From positions 186,001 to 250,000 of the forward strand of contig NZ_CADIJY010000004.1 in assembly GCF_902859735.1 (NCBI RefSeq): a stretch of DNA of 64,000 nucleotides, in the 5' to 3' direction. Under the pieces are notes generated by a model. It was not told the origin of the DNA. It was given only the letters and a program-made list of their open reading frames with translations, and did no database searches. This DNA is from Achromobacter aegrifaciens. Lineage in GTDB: Bacteria > Pseudomonadota > Gammaproteobacteria > Burkholderiales > Burkholderiaceae_B. The position numbers and the translations under genes were made by a program. Below are positions 1 to 6,711 of the stretch, piece by piece. Within the stretch, counting starts at the first letter, position 1. Each line of letters starts with the position of its first letter.

Positions 1-246
1 GAGTTCGGGAGCCAGATCACGAATGTGTTGCGCTGTCTGCAACTGGAAGCGCATGGGTATCAGGTCAGCGTGACGGAGCTGGTGGGGTGGGAGCATTCGA
101 TGAAGAATGAACTCATCATCGCGCACTACAAGGATTTGCCGCGCAGGAAGCCGGCTGACCGGCTGACGGAAATGCTGGATAGGATTGGGCTGCAGGAATT
201 GAAGGATCGGTTCTTTGTGCCGCAGCCTGCAGAGGCGGCGGCGTAA
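1..246 (+). CDS. C-terminal part of a SAM-dependent methyltransferase-like protein (5' end outside window)
   Basis: The reading frame is open from the first base and ends at TAA 244-246, so only about 81 C-terminal residues are visible. The stretch GWEHSMKNELIIA followed by a lysine/arginine-rich helix resembles the C-terminal end of class I SAM-dependent methyltransferases of Burkholderiales. That name rests on recall of this tail only. The SAM-binding motifs would lie upstream of the window, so the substrate cannot be inferred. The next gene follows 109 bases downstream on the same strand. Confidence 0.5.
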   Translation, partial: EFGSQITNVLRCLQLEAHGYQVSVTELVGWEHSMKNELIIAHYKDLPRRKPADRLTEMLDRIGLQELKDRFFVPQPAEAAA

Positions 247-355
247 GCGCCTGTCCTGCTTCATGCCGCGGCGTCAGCATCCGTGGTGCGTGCCGTCGTC
301 TGCTGCCGGATGCACCGCATGACGCGGTGAACACCATGCGAACAGCATTCCCCAC

Positions 356-931
356 ATGTCCTCTCGCCCGCGCAAGGCATCCCCTGAGCAGACGGCGCTG
401 CTAACAGCGGCCTTCCCCGCGCGACTGCAAGCCGAAGTGGCACATATCGCCGAGGAGATCTGTCCCTCGGTCATGAGCGGCCGCGGATTGTCCGTCATCG
501 TGCAGGACGAGTCATTGACGCTGCCCTATCGCGTTCAGCATGGGAACAGCGACTCCTTGTCTTCCACGCTGGGCGAACCCCAAGCGCTGATCTACGCGTG
601 CATACAGTCACGCCATCACGACGGCCACGTGCGTCAGCGCCAAATTGAGCGACTGGCTGGGGCTTCCGAGCCTTGGGTTGTGCCGTTCGTGGTGCAGCTC
701 TGCAGTGAATACGTCGTTGAAATCCTGCAGGACATCGAGGCGCGCTTGCCATTGCTGGATAAGCACGTCTACGGAACGGTTCTTCGAGGCAATCCGGCCT
801 TTCTGGATCTGGCGCAGCAACGCATGACCAGCTACTGGGATTGCTACTACCGGCGGCGCTGGCTCAGGAGCGAAACCTATGTAGGGTTTCGCTTGTTCAA
901 GCAGTTTCGCGACTGGCAAGTCTCAAGCTAA
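356..931 (+). CDS. Conserved hypothetical protein, 191 residues
   Basis: This is an intact 191-residue frame with GC-rich coding bias like the chromosome. It has no signal peptide and no membrane segment. The C-terminal third is rich in aromatic and basic residues (YWDCYYRRRWLRSE). I recognise no family. It lies downstream of the methyltransferase-like tail and upstream of a convergent small lipoprotein gene, and it belongs to the chromosomal backbone rather than to the AT-richer island that starts near 1.7 kb. Confidence 0.65.
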   Translation: MSSRPRKASPEQTALLTAAFPARLQAEVAHIAEEICPSVMSGRGLSVIVQDESLTLPYRVQHGNSDSLSSTLGEPQALIYACIQSRHHDGHVRQRQIERLAGASEPWVVPFVVQLCSEYVVEILQDIEARLPLLDKHVYGTVLRGNPAFLDLAQQRMTSYWDCYYRRRWLRSETYVGFRLFKQFRDWQVSS

Positions 932-964
932 GACCTCACGAGCGTGAAAAGCTCGATCCGCGGA

Positions 965-1177
965 TCAATTGCCAGAGCTGCGGCGCAACCGATCGGATGA
1001 GTTCTTGTTCAAGCGCTTCGCTTCGTCTTCCGCGTAGTCTTCCTCGCCCTCTTCGTACTTGCCTTCGTACATGCAGCTGCTGCGGTTCCATCCGCACTCA
1101 CCGCCGAGTGAACAACCTGAGCTCAAGGCGGCAAGGAACAAGAGGATGCTGCAACGGCCTAATCTTTGAATCGACAT
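965..1177 (-). CDS. Small lipoprotein, 70 residues
   Basis: The frame could open further upstream at 1270. I chose ATG 1177 because AGGGAG lies six bases before it and because it places a classical lipoprotein signal at the very start: a basic N-terminus, hydrophobic ILLFLAAL, then lipobox LSSGC with the lipidated cysteine near residue 17. The mature part is only about 50 residues, with a strongly acidic middle (EGEEDYAEDE) and a basic tail. It is presumably anchored in the envelope. The function is unknown. Confidence 0.6.
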   Translation of the reverse strand: MSIQRLGRCSILLFLAALSSGCSLGGECGWNRSSCMYEGKYEEGEEDYAEDEAKRLNKNSSDRLRRSSGN

Positions 1178-1457
1178 ATCGCTCCCTGATGATCGGGGTA
1201 AGTGTAAGGGATGGAGATGACGACTGAGTCGGCATGGCCTGAGCCTGCATTGGAAATGGCCGCAACGCATGGCGCGGATTTAGGCTCAAGTGTGCTCAAT
1301 TTGGCACGGGTCACGCTTGATTGCGATGTCCGTCGGCCTCGATACTGGCATTGCAATCCCACAAAGATCGCCCAGATTGACAGCTGGAAAAGACGGACGA
1401 CATGGTCGCTGCAATGGCGACTGCCTTCTCTTTATTACGTCAATACTGGAGCGGCTG

Positions 1458-1757
1458 ATGGACCATCACCCTTTGACTCATGACCGGTGGGCTACGCCGG
1501 ATGATCCGGAGTTCGTCAGGGTACGGTTTGCCGAGCTTCGGAAAATGGAACGGGCGTGCTCCGCGATTTGGGCTGTTGCTCGAATCGTGGGGAATAGCGC
1601 GAATGAGCCTGAAGCTAGTGGCAGGCAACCGCTTGATGCTTGGATTATGTCCAATTTAATCGGAGGAATTGAAGGCCTATGCGATCACATCGCGGACCTT
1701 GTGGAGTCAAATCTTGACGAATCCAATTTTAGGGAAAGTGCGCCAGACACCGATTAA
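1458..1757 (+). CDS. Hypothetical protein, 99 residues
   Basis: The frame is open from 1290, but ATG 1458 has GGAG eight bases upstream and gives a sensible N-terminus (MDHHPLTHDRW). The upstream extension looks like translated noncoding DNA. The protein has an amphipathic helix around residues 20-40 and a repeated acidic pattern near the C-terminus. There is no signal peptide or membrane segment. The compact, residue-poor style is like regulatory or stress-response small proteins, but I do not recognise the family. The 280 bases upstream hold no other supported gene. Confidence 0.5.
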   Translation: MDHHPLTHDRWATPDDPEFVRVRFAELRKMERACSAIWAVARIVGNSANEPEASGRQPLDAWIMSNLIGGIEGLCDHIADLVESNLDESNFRESAPDTD

Positions 1758-2012
1758 CTACATGCGGTAGACGAAATTTTTGTCTGACACCCTATCTTGT
1801 ATGCTTGCGGACATGATCCCGAAACGGTAGCGCGCAACAGGAAAAGGGTCGGTGGATTTGACGGCTAAAGTTAAACTGGTTTCTTGTGCGCCATGCATGC
1901 CACAAAGTTAGGCTACAAGTCCTTGCTGGATTTTTTCGGGTCAGTTTAGACCACAAGCGCCAGATATGGCCTGCATTTTCGCGTGGTCTACATCAATCAA
2001 GTTAGGTGCCAT

Positions 2013-2447
2013 ATGTCATTGCCTGATCTACGCCAAGCCTCGCTGCTTGGAGAGTACTCCGACCGTCTTGAATATCAGATCGGGGGGACTCTCGTATGGG
2101 TGCTGTTTGGCGGCCCAGAACAACAAGTCGCCGCTCTGGAGTCGGCTTGTCAGCAATTTCCTTCGATCTGGACTGCGATCCCCGCAGTCATATCGGAGGC
2201 GGAGCACGCATCTCGCGTCGAACTGCCTGAGTTCTGGCAGATGCATGAAGCCGCGGGTACTTCAAGCGAAGTTCTTTCAGTGTGGGGAATCTGGATTGAA
2301 CCTGTCTCTGGAACCGCAACGTACGAGGTCAGCACCAATCACGCCTTTGATCTACCTCCACAAATGGACCTTTCCTCGTTTCCGGCTGAGAGCTCTGTCA
2401 TGATTGAGCGTAACAAGGAAGGTGTCATTAGTACCGAAGCAAGGTGA
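2013..2447 (+). CDS. Hypothetical protein, 144 residues, accessory region
   Basis: I chose ATG 2013, preceded by AGGTG at 5-7 bases, over an upstream GTG at 1983 with no visible ribosome site. The protein is acidic, soluble and tryptophan-rich (WVLFGG, IWTAIPAV, VWGIWIEP) and has no signal peptide. It resembles small proteins of immunity or accessory type in composition only, and I do not recognise a family. It is the first gene inside the repeat-laden region and lies between a degenerate repeat arm near 1785 and the one at 2672-2739. Confidence 0.5.
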   Translation: MSLPDLRQASLLGEYSDRLEYQIGGTLVWVLFGGPEQQVAALESACQQFPSIWTAIPAVISEAEHASRVELPEFWQMHEAAGTSSEVLSVWGIWIEPVSGTATYEVSTNHAFDLPPQMDLSSFPAESSVMIERNKEGVISTEAR

Positions 2448-2846
2448 GGCTGTACTCAGTAGGCTCCTAACACCCTCAACCAACCGACCATCCAACGAGC
2501 TTTGCGGTGGCCCCTGGCCCGCGGCGGTCATTCGTCCTGCTTGATCCGGTTATCAGCCGTGAGGGCATTGCGCTCGATCTCGAGGACCTTGGTCGCTCCT
2601 AAGCCAGATACACTTTCAATCTATTGAAGGTCAGAAGAATGAACCGAAAACCTATAGGCCGGGCCGGCGGTGGTGTCATAGACTATGTTGCGGCGGCCCT
2701 CGTTGACACGTTGTCTGCGTTAACTTGTAGCCTGGCACCATTTTTTGGTATAAATTTAACCGTCACCTTAAGGCGCATTAATCTCTCGATCAAATAGTAA
2801 ATCTGACAGCAAATATCAACCATTCCTGTGATTTTCAGAAAATGCC
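2448..2846. other. Noncoding stretch with a degenerate hairpin repeat
   Basis: I see no convincing gene in these 400 bases. A minus-strand frame ending near 2530 could be the tail of a lost gene, but it is too short to identify. At 2672-2685 and 2725-2739 lie two arms matching the island repeat (GGTGTCATAGACTA and TGTAGCCTGGCACCA), here about 40 bases apart rather than closely paired, followed by a run of six T. The sequence becomes markedly AT-rich from about 2740, and that stretch probably includes the promoter of the HEPN-type gene. Confidence 0.5.
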
Positions 2847-4010
2847 ATGCGCATTCGTTACATCATCCCAATTAAAGGTAAATTAGTCGTCCCAGACCAC
2901 TGGACCATTCCGATTCAAGGTGGCTCCTGTCGTATTATTGAGGAGGCCGGATTAGCCAAAGCATTGGAGATCACCTTCGCGAATCAATCTATCGAGCATG
3001 CTCCCCATATCAAAAAATTGGAAAACGGCAGCACCGAGATATTGGTACGCGATCCCTTATGGCTTTTTGTCAAACAGCAGTTGGATGGTGCGATGGCCTT
3101 CCTTCACTGCTTTCACGACATTGTGCTTGCAACTGAGGAGCCAGATATCAGATATGAGGGCGAGACAGAGGAGGAGGAGAGGAAGATTGCTGTCAAATCC
3201 ATGGCTCAGAAATTTGAGGAAACTCCAATACATATTTCCTTTGACATGTTCACACGGGCAATTATGGCGGCAAACAAAAATAATGCGCCAAAATTCGAGT
3301 CCACCCTCGCCCGAGCTGCGAGCAAGTCGTTATCTGACCAACAGTTCATAAATTCCTTTCGCTATTCCTTCCTACTTATTGAATCGCTGTACGGAAGAGG
3401 TCAATTCAAATCTTCCAAATTAAAAGAAGCACTGAAGAACAATGCCTTTTTCGTGAAAATGGTAAAGGAAAATATGTCAGATCCACTTATGATGAAATCT
3501 CGACATATTTCGGACACTACGGAACTTCTTGCCACCCCCCCTTCTGCCGAAAGGATAATAGAGCATCTTGTAGAAAAAAGAGGCTTTTATTTCCATGGAA
3601 ACATAGAACGCAAGGATGCTTGGCGGCCTGAGCAACAGCAAGAGGCCGAGGCCTTAGCCATATTCTCGATAGGACTCGTCCTTCTTATCACCCGTGAGGC
3701 ATCAACCCCGATGTTTGATGAATGTTTTGCGGCTCAACATTATGAGGATGCAAAAAATGCAGGAGCAACAATCGTGTTCCATGTAAATTTCAAATTTCAA
3801 GATCCAATAAGAAATTCATCTCACACTAATCAAATCAATATTGAAACACCAGGAACAAAACTCACTTCTAAAATCGCATTAGACGTAGCAAAGCTCTTCC
3901 TGGAAAAATTTGAGTACTATCATCCATTGGCCAAACTCGAACATGTCGAATGCCTAACCCAAGATCGCTCAGAAAAAATATTCGAGATGAAATTTCATAC
4001 GAAAAAATAA
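2847..4010 (+). CDS. HEPN-motif protein, candidate RNase effector, 387 residues
   Basis: Codon use is AT-rich and unlike the chromosome. Residues 168-185 form a hydrophobic helix of the HEPN first-helix type (FRYSFLLIESLYGRG). Residues 245-250 read RGFYFH, which fits the Rx4-6H active-site motif of HEPN ribonucleases, followed by a hydrophobic helix (AIFSIGLVLLI). The layout resembles ApeA-like HEPN proteins. Known HEPN proteins cut RNA in toxin-antitoxin and anti-phage systems. The role here is inferred. No partner antitoxin gene is adjacent: the next gene is a broken IS3 transposase. The start lacks a clear Shine-Dalgarno site. Confidence 0.6.
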   Translation: MRIRYIIPIKGKLVVPDHWTIPIQGGSCRIIEEAGLAKALEITFANQSIEHAPHIKKLENGSTEILVRDPLWLFVKQQLDGAMAFLHCFHDIVLATEEPDIRYEGETEEEERKIAVKSMAQKFEETPIHISFDMFTRAIMAANKNNAPKFESTLARAASKSLSDQQFINSFRYSFLLIESLYGRGQFKSSKLKEALKNNAFFVKMVKENMSDPLMMKSRHISDTTELLATPPSAERIIEHLVEKRGFYFHGNIERKDAWRPEQQQEAEALAIFSIGLVLLITREASTPMFDECFAAQHYEDAKNAGATIVFHVNFKFQDPIRNSSHTNQINIETPGTKLTSKIALDVAKLFLEKFEYYHPLAKLEHVECLTQDRSEKIFEMKFHTKK

Positions 4011-4063
4011 GCAAATTACTCGAAGATAAAGAAACACCTCACCTGTAAGCGTAAGCACCCCTG

Positions 4064-4474
4064 TCAAGTAGACAGTGTCTGATAGACGATCGGAGCGAGG
4101 GTTAATCGAGGCATAAAGTTCACCGGCGGGAGGCCGCCCAGCGTCTCATGCGGGCGGTATTCGTTGTAATCGGCCAGCCATCGATCGGTAATTGCTTGGA
4201 CCTGCTCAAGGTTGGCGAACAGATGTGCATCGAGTACATCGGTTCGATAAGTGCGATTGAACCGCTCGATAAAGGCGTTTTGATTCGGCTTGCCAGGTTG
4301 GATATAGCAGATCGAGATGCCTTTGGCAGCAGCCCATTCGGTAAAGGCCCCGGAGATCATCTCCGGGCCGTTATCCAGGCGTATTGCGCCGGGAGGCCGA
4401 TAGCAATCAATTAAGCGGCTCAAGACGCGAGTCAGGCGTGCCGAAGGGATGGACATGCCTGCCTCGATGACCAA
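4064..4474 (-). pseudogene. IS3-family transposase OrfB, C-terminal fragment
   Basis: About 135 residues remain of a roughly 280-residue DDE transposase of the IS3 family (IS407-like group). Still visible are the second catalytic Asp context (RLDNGPEMISG), the block GKPNQNAFIERFNRTYR with the catalytic Glu, and the terminal YNEYRPHETLGGLPP. The first catalytic Asp region is missing. The 5' end stops only a few bases before the hairpin at 4481-4530. Together with the OrfA fragment at 6300-6429 on the same strand it looks like one element with its middle replaced. Confidence 0.85.
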
Positions 4475-4480
4475 GAGAGA

Positions 4481-4530
4481 AAAGGTGTCAGACTACAATT
4501 TCGCTTCCGAAAGTGTAGTCTGACACCTTT
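4481..4530. repeat. Hairpin repeat, best-preserved copy
   Basis: Arms AAAGGTGTCAGACTACA (4481-4497) and TGTAGTCTGACACCTTT (4514-4530) are perfect inverted repeats. The inner bases extend the stem to 23 pairs with one mismatch around a CTTC loop. The run of A before and T after means it could also end transcription in both directions. It sits at the exact border between the OrfB fragment and the unknown gene at 4536-5264. Confidence 0.9.
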
Positions 4531-4535
4531 CTTTC

Positions 4536-5264
4536 TTATTTTATTTTCTCAGAGAATGGGAGATCCATTCTTAGAACCCCCTCTTCCTGTAGGCGCTTAA
4601 AAACAATCTCTTCGCTAACAGGAATATCAAAGTACAACATCAAAATTGCCGCATTGATGTCCCGAAAATATCGCAAAAACTCCACCGACCTTCTTAACGC
4701 ATGATCAAAGGCCAACCAGAGTGCCTTCTCATGAGCTATCCAGCGAGTCCACTGCTGAAAGATCGCCGCCTTGCTCTTATTGCTATGCGCTAATTCCCCG
4801 TAAATGACCGTATCCAAGATGGTCCCATGGGATAGCACCACTCCGTTGGGACAAAGCGACGAGTCTGCGGCGAAAAATATAGCGTATTGCTCTCGTAAAT
4901 CGATAAAGGTGTTACGAAAGACCGGATGAACATGATCGTAGATATCGGCCAAACGGGCAACGGCAAATCTGTCGTTGTTCTGGGTAAGCATTCTATAGGT
5001 TAGAACTACGGCCTCTATATTTTCCCGATCAAAATGGTGCAACCCAAAGTCGTTTACCTCAGCTTCCAGTTCGAGCTCAACAGGTTCGCTCGTTGCATCG
5101 ATGACTGACCTAATTGATACGACACGCCCCCTAGCCTCCACCAGACTAAGTGATGCACCAGGGGCTTGGAAAAAGCGAGCATGCTCAAGTCGCGACACCT
5201 TCCGGTTGAATCCTAATAATCGCTCTCGCAGCTCGGAAACCATCGTGACATTGGTGCTTTGCAT
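4536..5264 (-). CDS. Unknown protein, 242 residues, accessory region
   Basis: ATG 5264 has GGAAG six bases upstream. The protein is soluble. It opens with a heptad-like helix (ELRERLLGFNRKVSRLEHARFF) and then a mainly helical core rich in aromatic residues (WTRWIAHEKALWLAFDHALRRSVEFLRYFRDINAAIL). It has no signal peptide or membrane segment. The sequence is AT-rich relative to the chromosome. It is bracketed on both sides by hairpin repeats (4481-4530 and 5304-5349), so it looks like a single-gene cassette. I do not recognise a family. Its surroundings suggest a defence or stress role, but nothing in the sequence proves it. Confidence 0.6.
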   Translation of the reverse strand: MQSTNVTMVSELRERLLGFNRKVSRLEHARFFQAPGASLSLVEARGRVVSIRSVIDATSEPVELELEAEVNDFGLHHFDRENIEAVVLTYRMLTQNNDRFAVARLADIYDHVHPVFRNTFIDLREQYAIFFAADSSLCPNGVVLSHGTILDTVIYGELAHSNKSKAAIFQQWTRWIAHEKALWLAFDHALRRSVEFLRYFRDINAAILMLYFDIPVSEEIVFKRLQEEGVLRMDLPFSEKIK

Positions 5265-5303
5265 AAGATCTTCCGTTAATCCGCATTTACGAATAAAGGG
5301 AAA

Positions 5304-5349
5304 ATGGTGTCAGACTACAAGTTAGAAAGAAATCGTAGCCTGACACCTA
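5304..5349. repeat. Hairpin repeat, diverged copy
   Basis: Left arm GGTGTCAGACTACA (5306-5319) pairs with CGTAGCCTGACACC (5334-5347), with two changes in the right arm. The right end touches the broken 3' end of the gene fragment at 5350-5574. Confidence 0.85.
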
Positions 5350-5574
5350 TTCTGTAACATCTCCCGTCGTGCGCAGGCCTTCCTGATATTGGTACATCCC
5401 TTCGTTCAGGCGGACCGGATCGAAGCTCAGATTCAACAGGGCACGATACGGAACACCTTCGCCGCGCGGTTCCATCACGTATCCGCCTTGCGGCAGTTTG
5501 GTTTCCAGCACCCGCCAATCAAGCGGCGGCAAATGCATGTCGCGGGAGCACAGAAACTGGTGGTGTTCGGACAT
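5350..5574 (-). pseudogene. N-terminal fragment of the 266-residue unknown protein
   Basis: The first 73 residues (MSEHHQFLCSRDMHLPPLDW onward) closely match the start of the intact gene at 11227-12027. Homology also continues into the upstream DNA to about 5640 (GGCCGGCGAATTGTAAGCTG is shared). Agreement stops after codon TTGDV near 5357, ten bases short of the hairpin at 5304-5349, and a stop follows at once. About 190 C-terminal residues are lost. It is a relic of a third copy of the duplicated locus at 9.5-12 kb. Confidence 0.85.
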
Positions 5575-5696
5575 GGGTGGGACTCGCTCTGCTGCAGTGA
5601 TTGGGGCCGGCGAATTGTAAGCTGACGCCCCATGTAGAAATAATGGGAGCCTACAATTTAGACCGAGCGAAATTTTAATCTAGGATCTTGTTCCGG

Positions 5697-6227
5697 TCAT
5701 TCAATCTCTTCCCATTCGCCGGTTTCTTTGTTTCGAATCATGCGCTGTTCGCTCGGGTAGTCGCGGCCCACAATTCTGAATGCTTGAAGAATTTGGTCAA
5801 TATCAACAAAGTACAACTTCTCACCTCTTGTTTTATCTGAGGCAACATATACGCCTGCTAACGCGTCCTTTTCATCTAAAACCATACTAAAAATAAAACT
5901 ATGAACAAACTGGTTGCACAAAAAAACCAGATCACGCATTTCTTTTTGCTGAATCGTCAAATCGTAATGCTCTTCGATTCGATGCCAGTTAAAATAATCT
6001 GGCCGTCCAATCCGAGGCGACCAGACCAAGGAATAATTTCCTCTTCGCGTCGACGGTGAAACCTTGAACGTATCAAGCAATTTTCGAATGGAATAAAACC
6101 CAATGAAAATTTCTCTTTCAATACGCGCGGAGTCACGTTCAAAATTCTCCTCATCATTACGCCATCGCTTCAACCACGACGCACTACGCAATAAAGGTCG
6201 TTTCCAATATTGAGATTCCCAAATCAT
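5697..6227 (-). CDS. Unknown protein, 176 residues, accessory region
   Basis: ATG 6227 is preceded by a GGAATGAG stretch. The protein is soluble and largely helical: a basic N-terminus (WKRPLLRSASWLKRWRNDE), a long helix (SARIEREIFIGFYSIRKLLDTF), a hydrophobic segment (LVFLCNQFVHSFIFSMVL) and an acidic tail (ETGEWEEIE). The helix-plus-histidine layout is loosely like HEPN-type proteins, but I see no clear Rx4-6H motif. AT-rich codon use matches the other island genes. It is bounded downstream of its start by the hairpin at 6258-6299. The function is unknown. Confidence 0.6.
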   Translation of the reverse strand: MIWESQYWKRPLLRSASWLKRWRNDEENFERDSARIEREIFIGFYSIRKLLDTFKVSPSTRRGNYSLVWSPRIGRPDYFNWHRIEEHYDLTIQQKEMRDLVFLCNQFVHSFIFSMVLDEKDALAGVYVASDKTRGEKLYFVDIDQILQAFRIVGRDYPSEQRMIRNKETGEWEEIE

Positions 6228-6257
6228 TACTCATTCCAAATGAAAGAAATGCGAAAT

Positions 6258-6299
6258 ATGGTGTCAGACTACCAGCGAAATTGTAGTCTGACACCTTTT
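6258..6299. repeat. Hairpin repeat at the truncation of IS3 orfA
   Basis: Arms GGTGTCAGACTAC (6260-6272) and GTAGTCTGACACC (6283-6295) are perfect inverted repeats with a ten-base loop, followed by five T. The right end joins the truncated orfA fragment directly. Confidence 0.9.
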
Positions 6300-6429
6300 T
6301 CTGCAGTTTGCAGTACGTTGCCTCGGAGATACCGTGCTTGCGGCACAGTTCTGCAGGCTTGGCACCTGCATCGGCCTCCTTGAACACGCCGATGAGTTGT
6401 TCTTCCGTGAATCGTTTCTTCATTGCCAT
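6300..6429 (-). pseudogene. IS3-family OrfA, N-terminal fragment
   Basis: About 43 residues remain, beginning MKKRFTEEQLIG and continuing through AELCRKHGISEATY, the helix-turn-helix start typical of IS3/IS407-group OrfA (normal length about 87). Homology ends at the hairpin at 6258-6299, and the frame runs on into the repeat. It lies on the same strand as the OrfB fragment at 4064-4474 and in the expected orfA-then-orfB order. Confidence 0.85.
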
Positions 6430-6439
6430 TCCTTTGGGA

Positions 6440-6482
6440 ACGGACTCTACATCGATTTCGTACTAATCACGGGGAGCAGGTC
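6440..6482 (-). mobile_element. Terminal region of the broken IS3 element (orfA side)
   Basis: The segment GGACTCTACATC...GGAGCAGGTCAG precedes orfA and ends, read outward, in CAGGTCA. On the minus strand this begins TGACCTGCTCCC, the form expected for an IS3-family terminal repeat. A matching end occurs at 6579-6620. Confidence 0.6.
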
Positions 6483-6603
6483 AGTCGAGTACAAAACCCA
6501 TCGGCCCCACAGTGTGCTCGGATATGTAATTCCAGCGAAATTCGTTCAGGCTCACCAGAAGGAAACCCCGTTACCCCCGGACTCTATGTCGACGCCATAC
6601 TAA
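6483..6603 (+). pseudogene. C-terminal fragment of a second IS3-family OrfB
   Basis: About 40 residues read SVEYKTHRPHSVLGYVIPAKF and then a short tail to a stop at 6601-6603. This matches the usual C-terminal end of IS3-family OrfB (RPHSSLGY block). A terminal-repeat-like sequence follows at 6579-6620 (GGACTCTATG...GGGCAGGTCAG). The upstream part is missing where the first IS end (6440-6482) abuts it, so an older element was cut by or recombined with the other. Confidence 0.75.
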
Positions 6604-6711
6604 ATCCGCGGGCAGGTCAGCATTGGCTGCTTGAATTTCCTTACAGGCTAGCGTATCGGTTCAGGCCGAAGCGCTATCTGGATCGGTATCACAGGCGAAG
6701 AACTGACTACA

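Noticed and set aside
1774-1792. Imperfect AGACGAAA/TTTTGTCT palindrome followed by GTCTGACACC as another full repeat copy
   Set aside because: Only the inner stem and one outer arm fit; the left outer arm is absent, so I treat it as at most a decayed arm.
2510-2610. Minus-strand peptide ending LEIERNALTADNRIKQDE as a gene remnant
   Set aside because: Too short to assign; no start or family could be supported.
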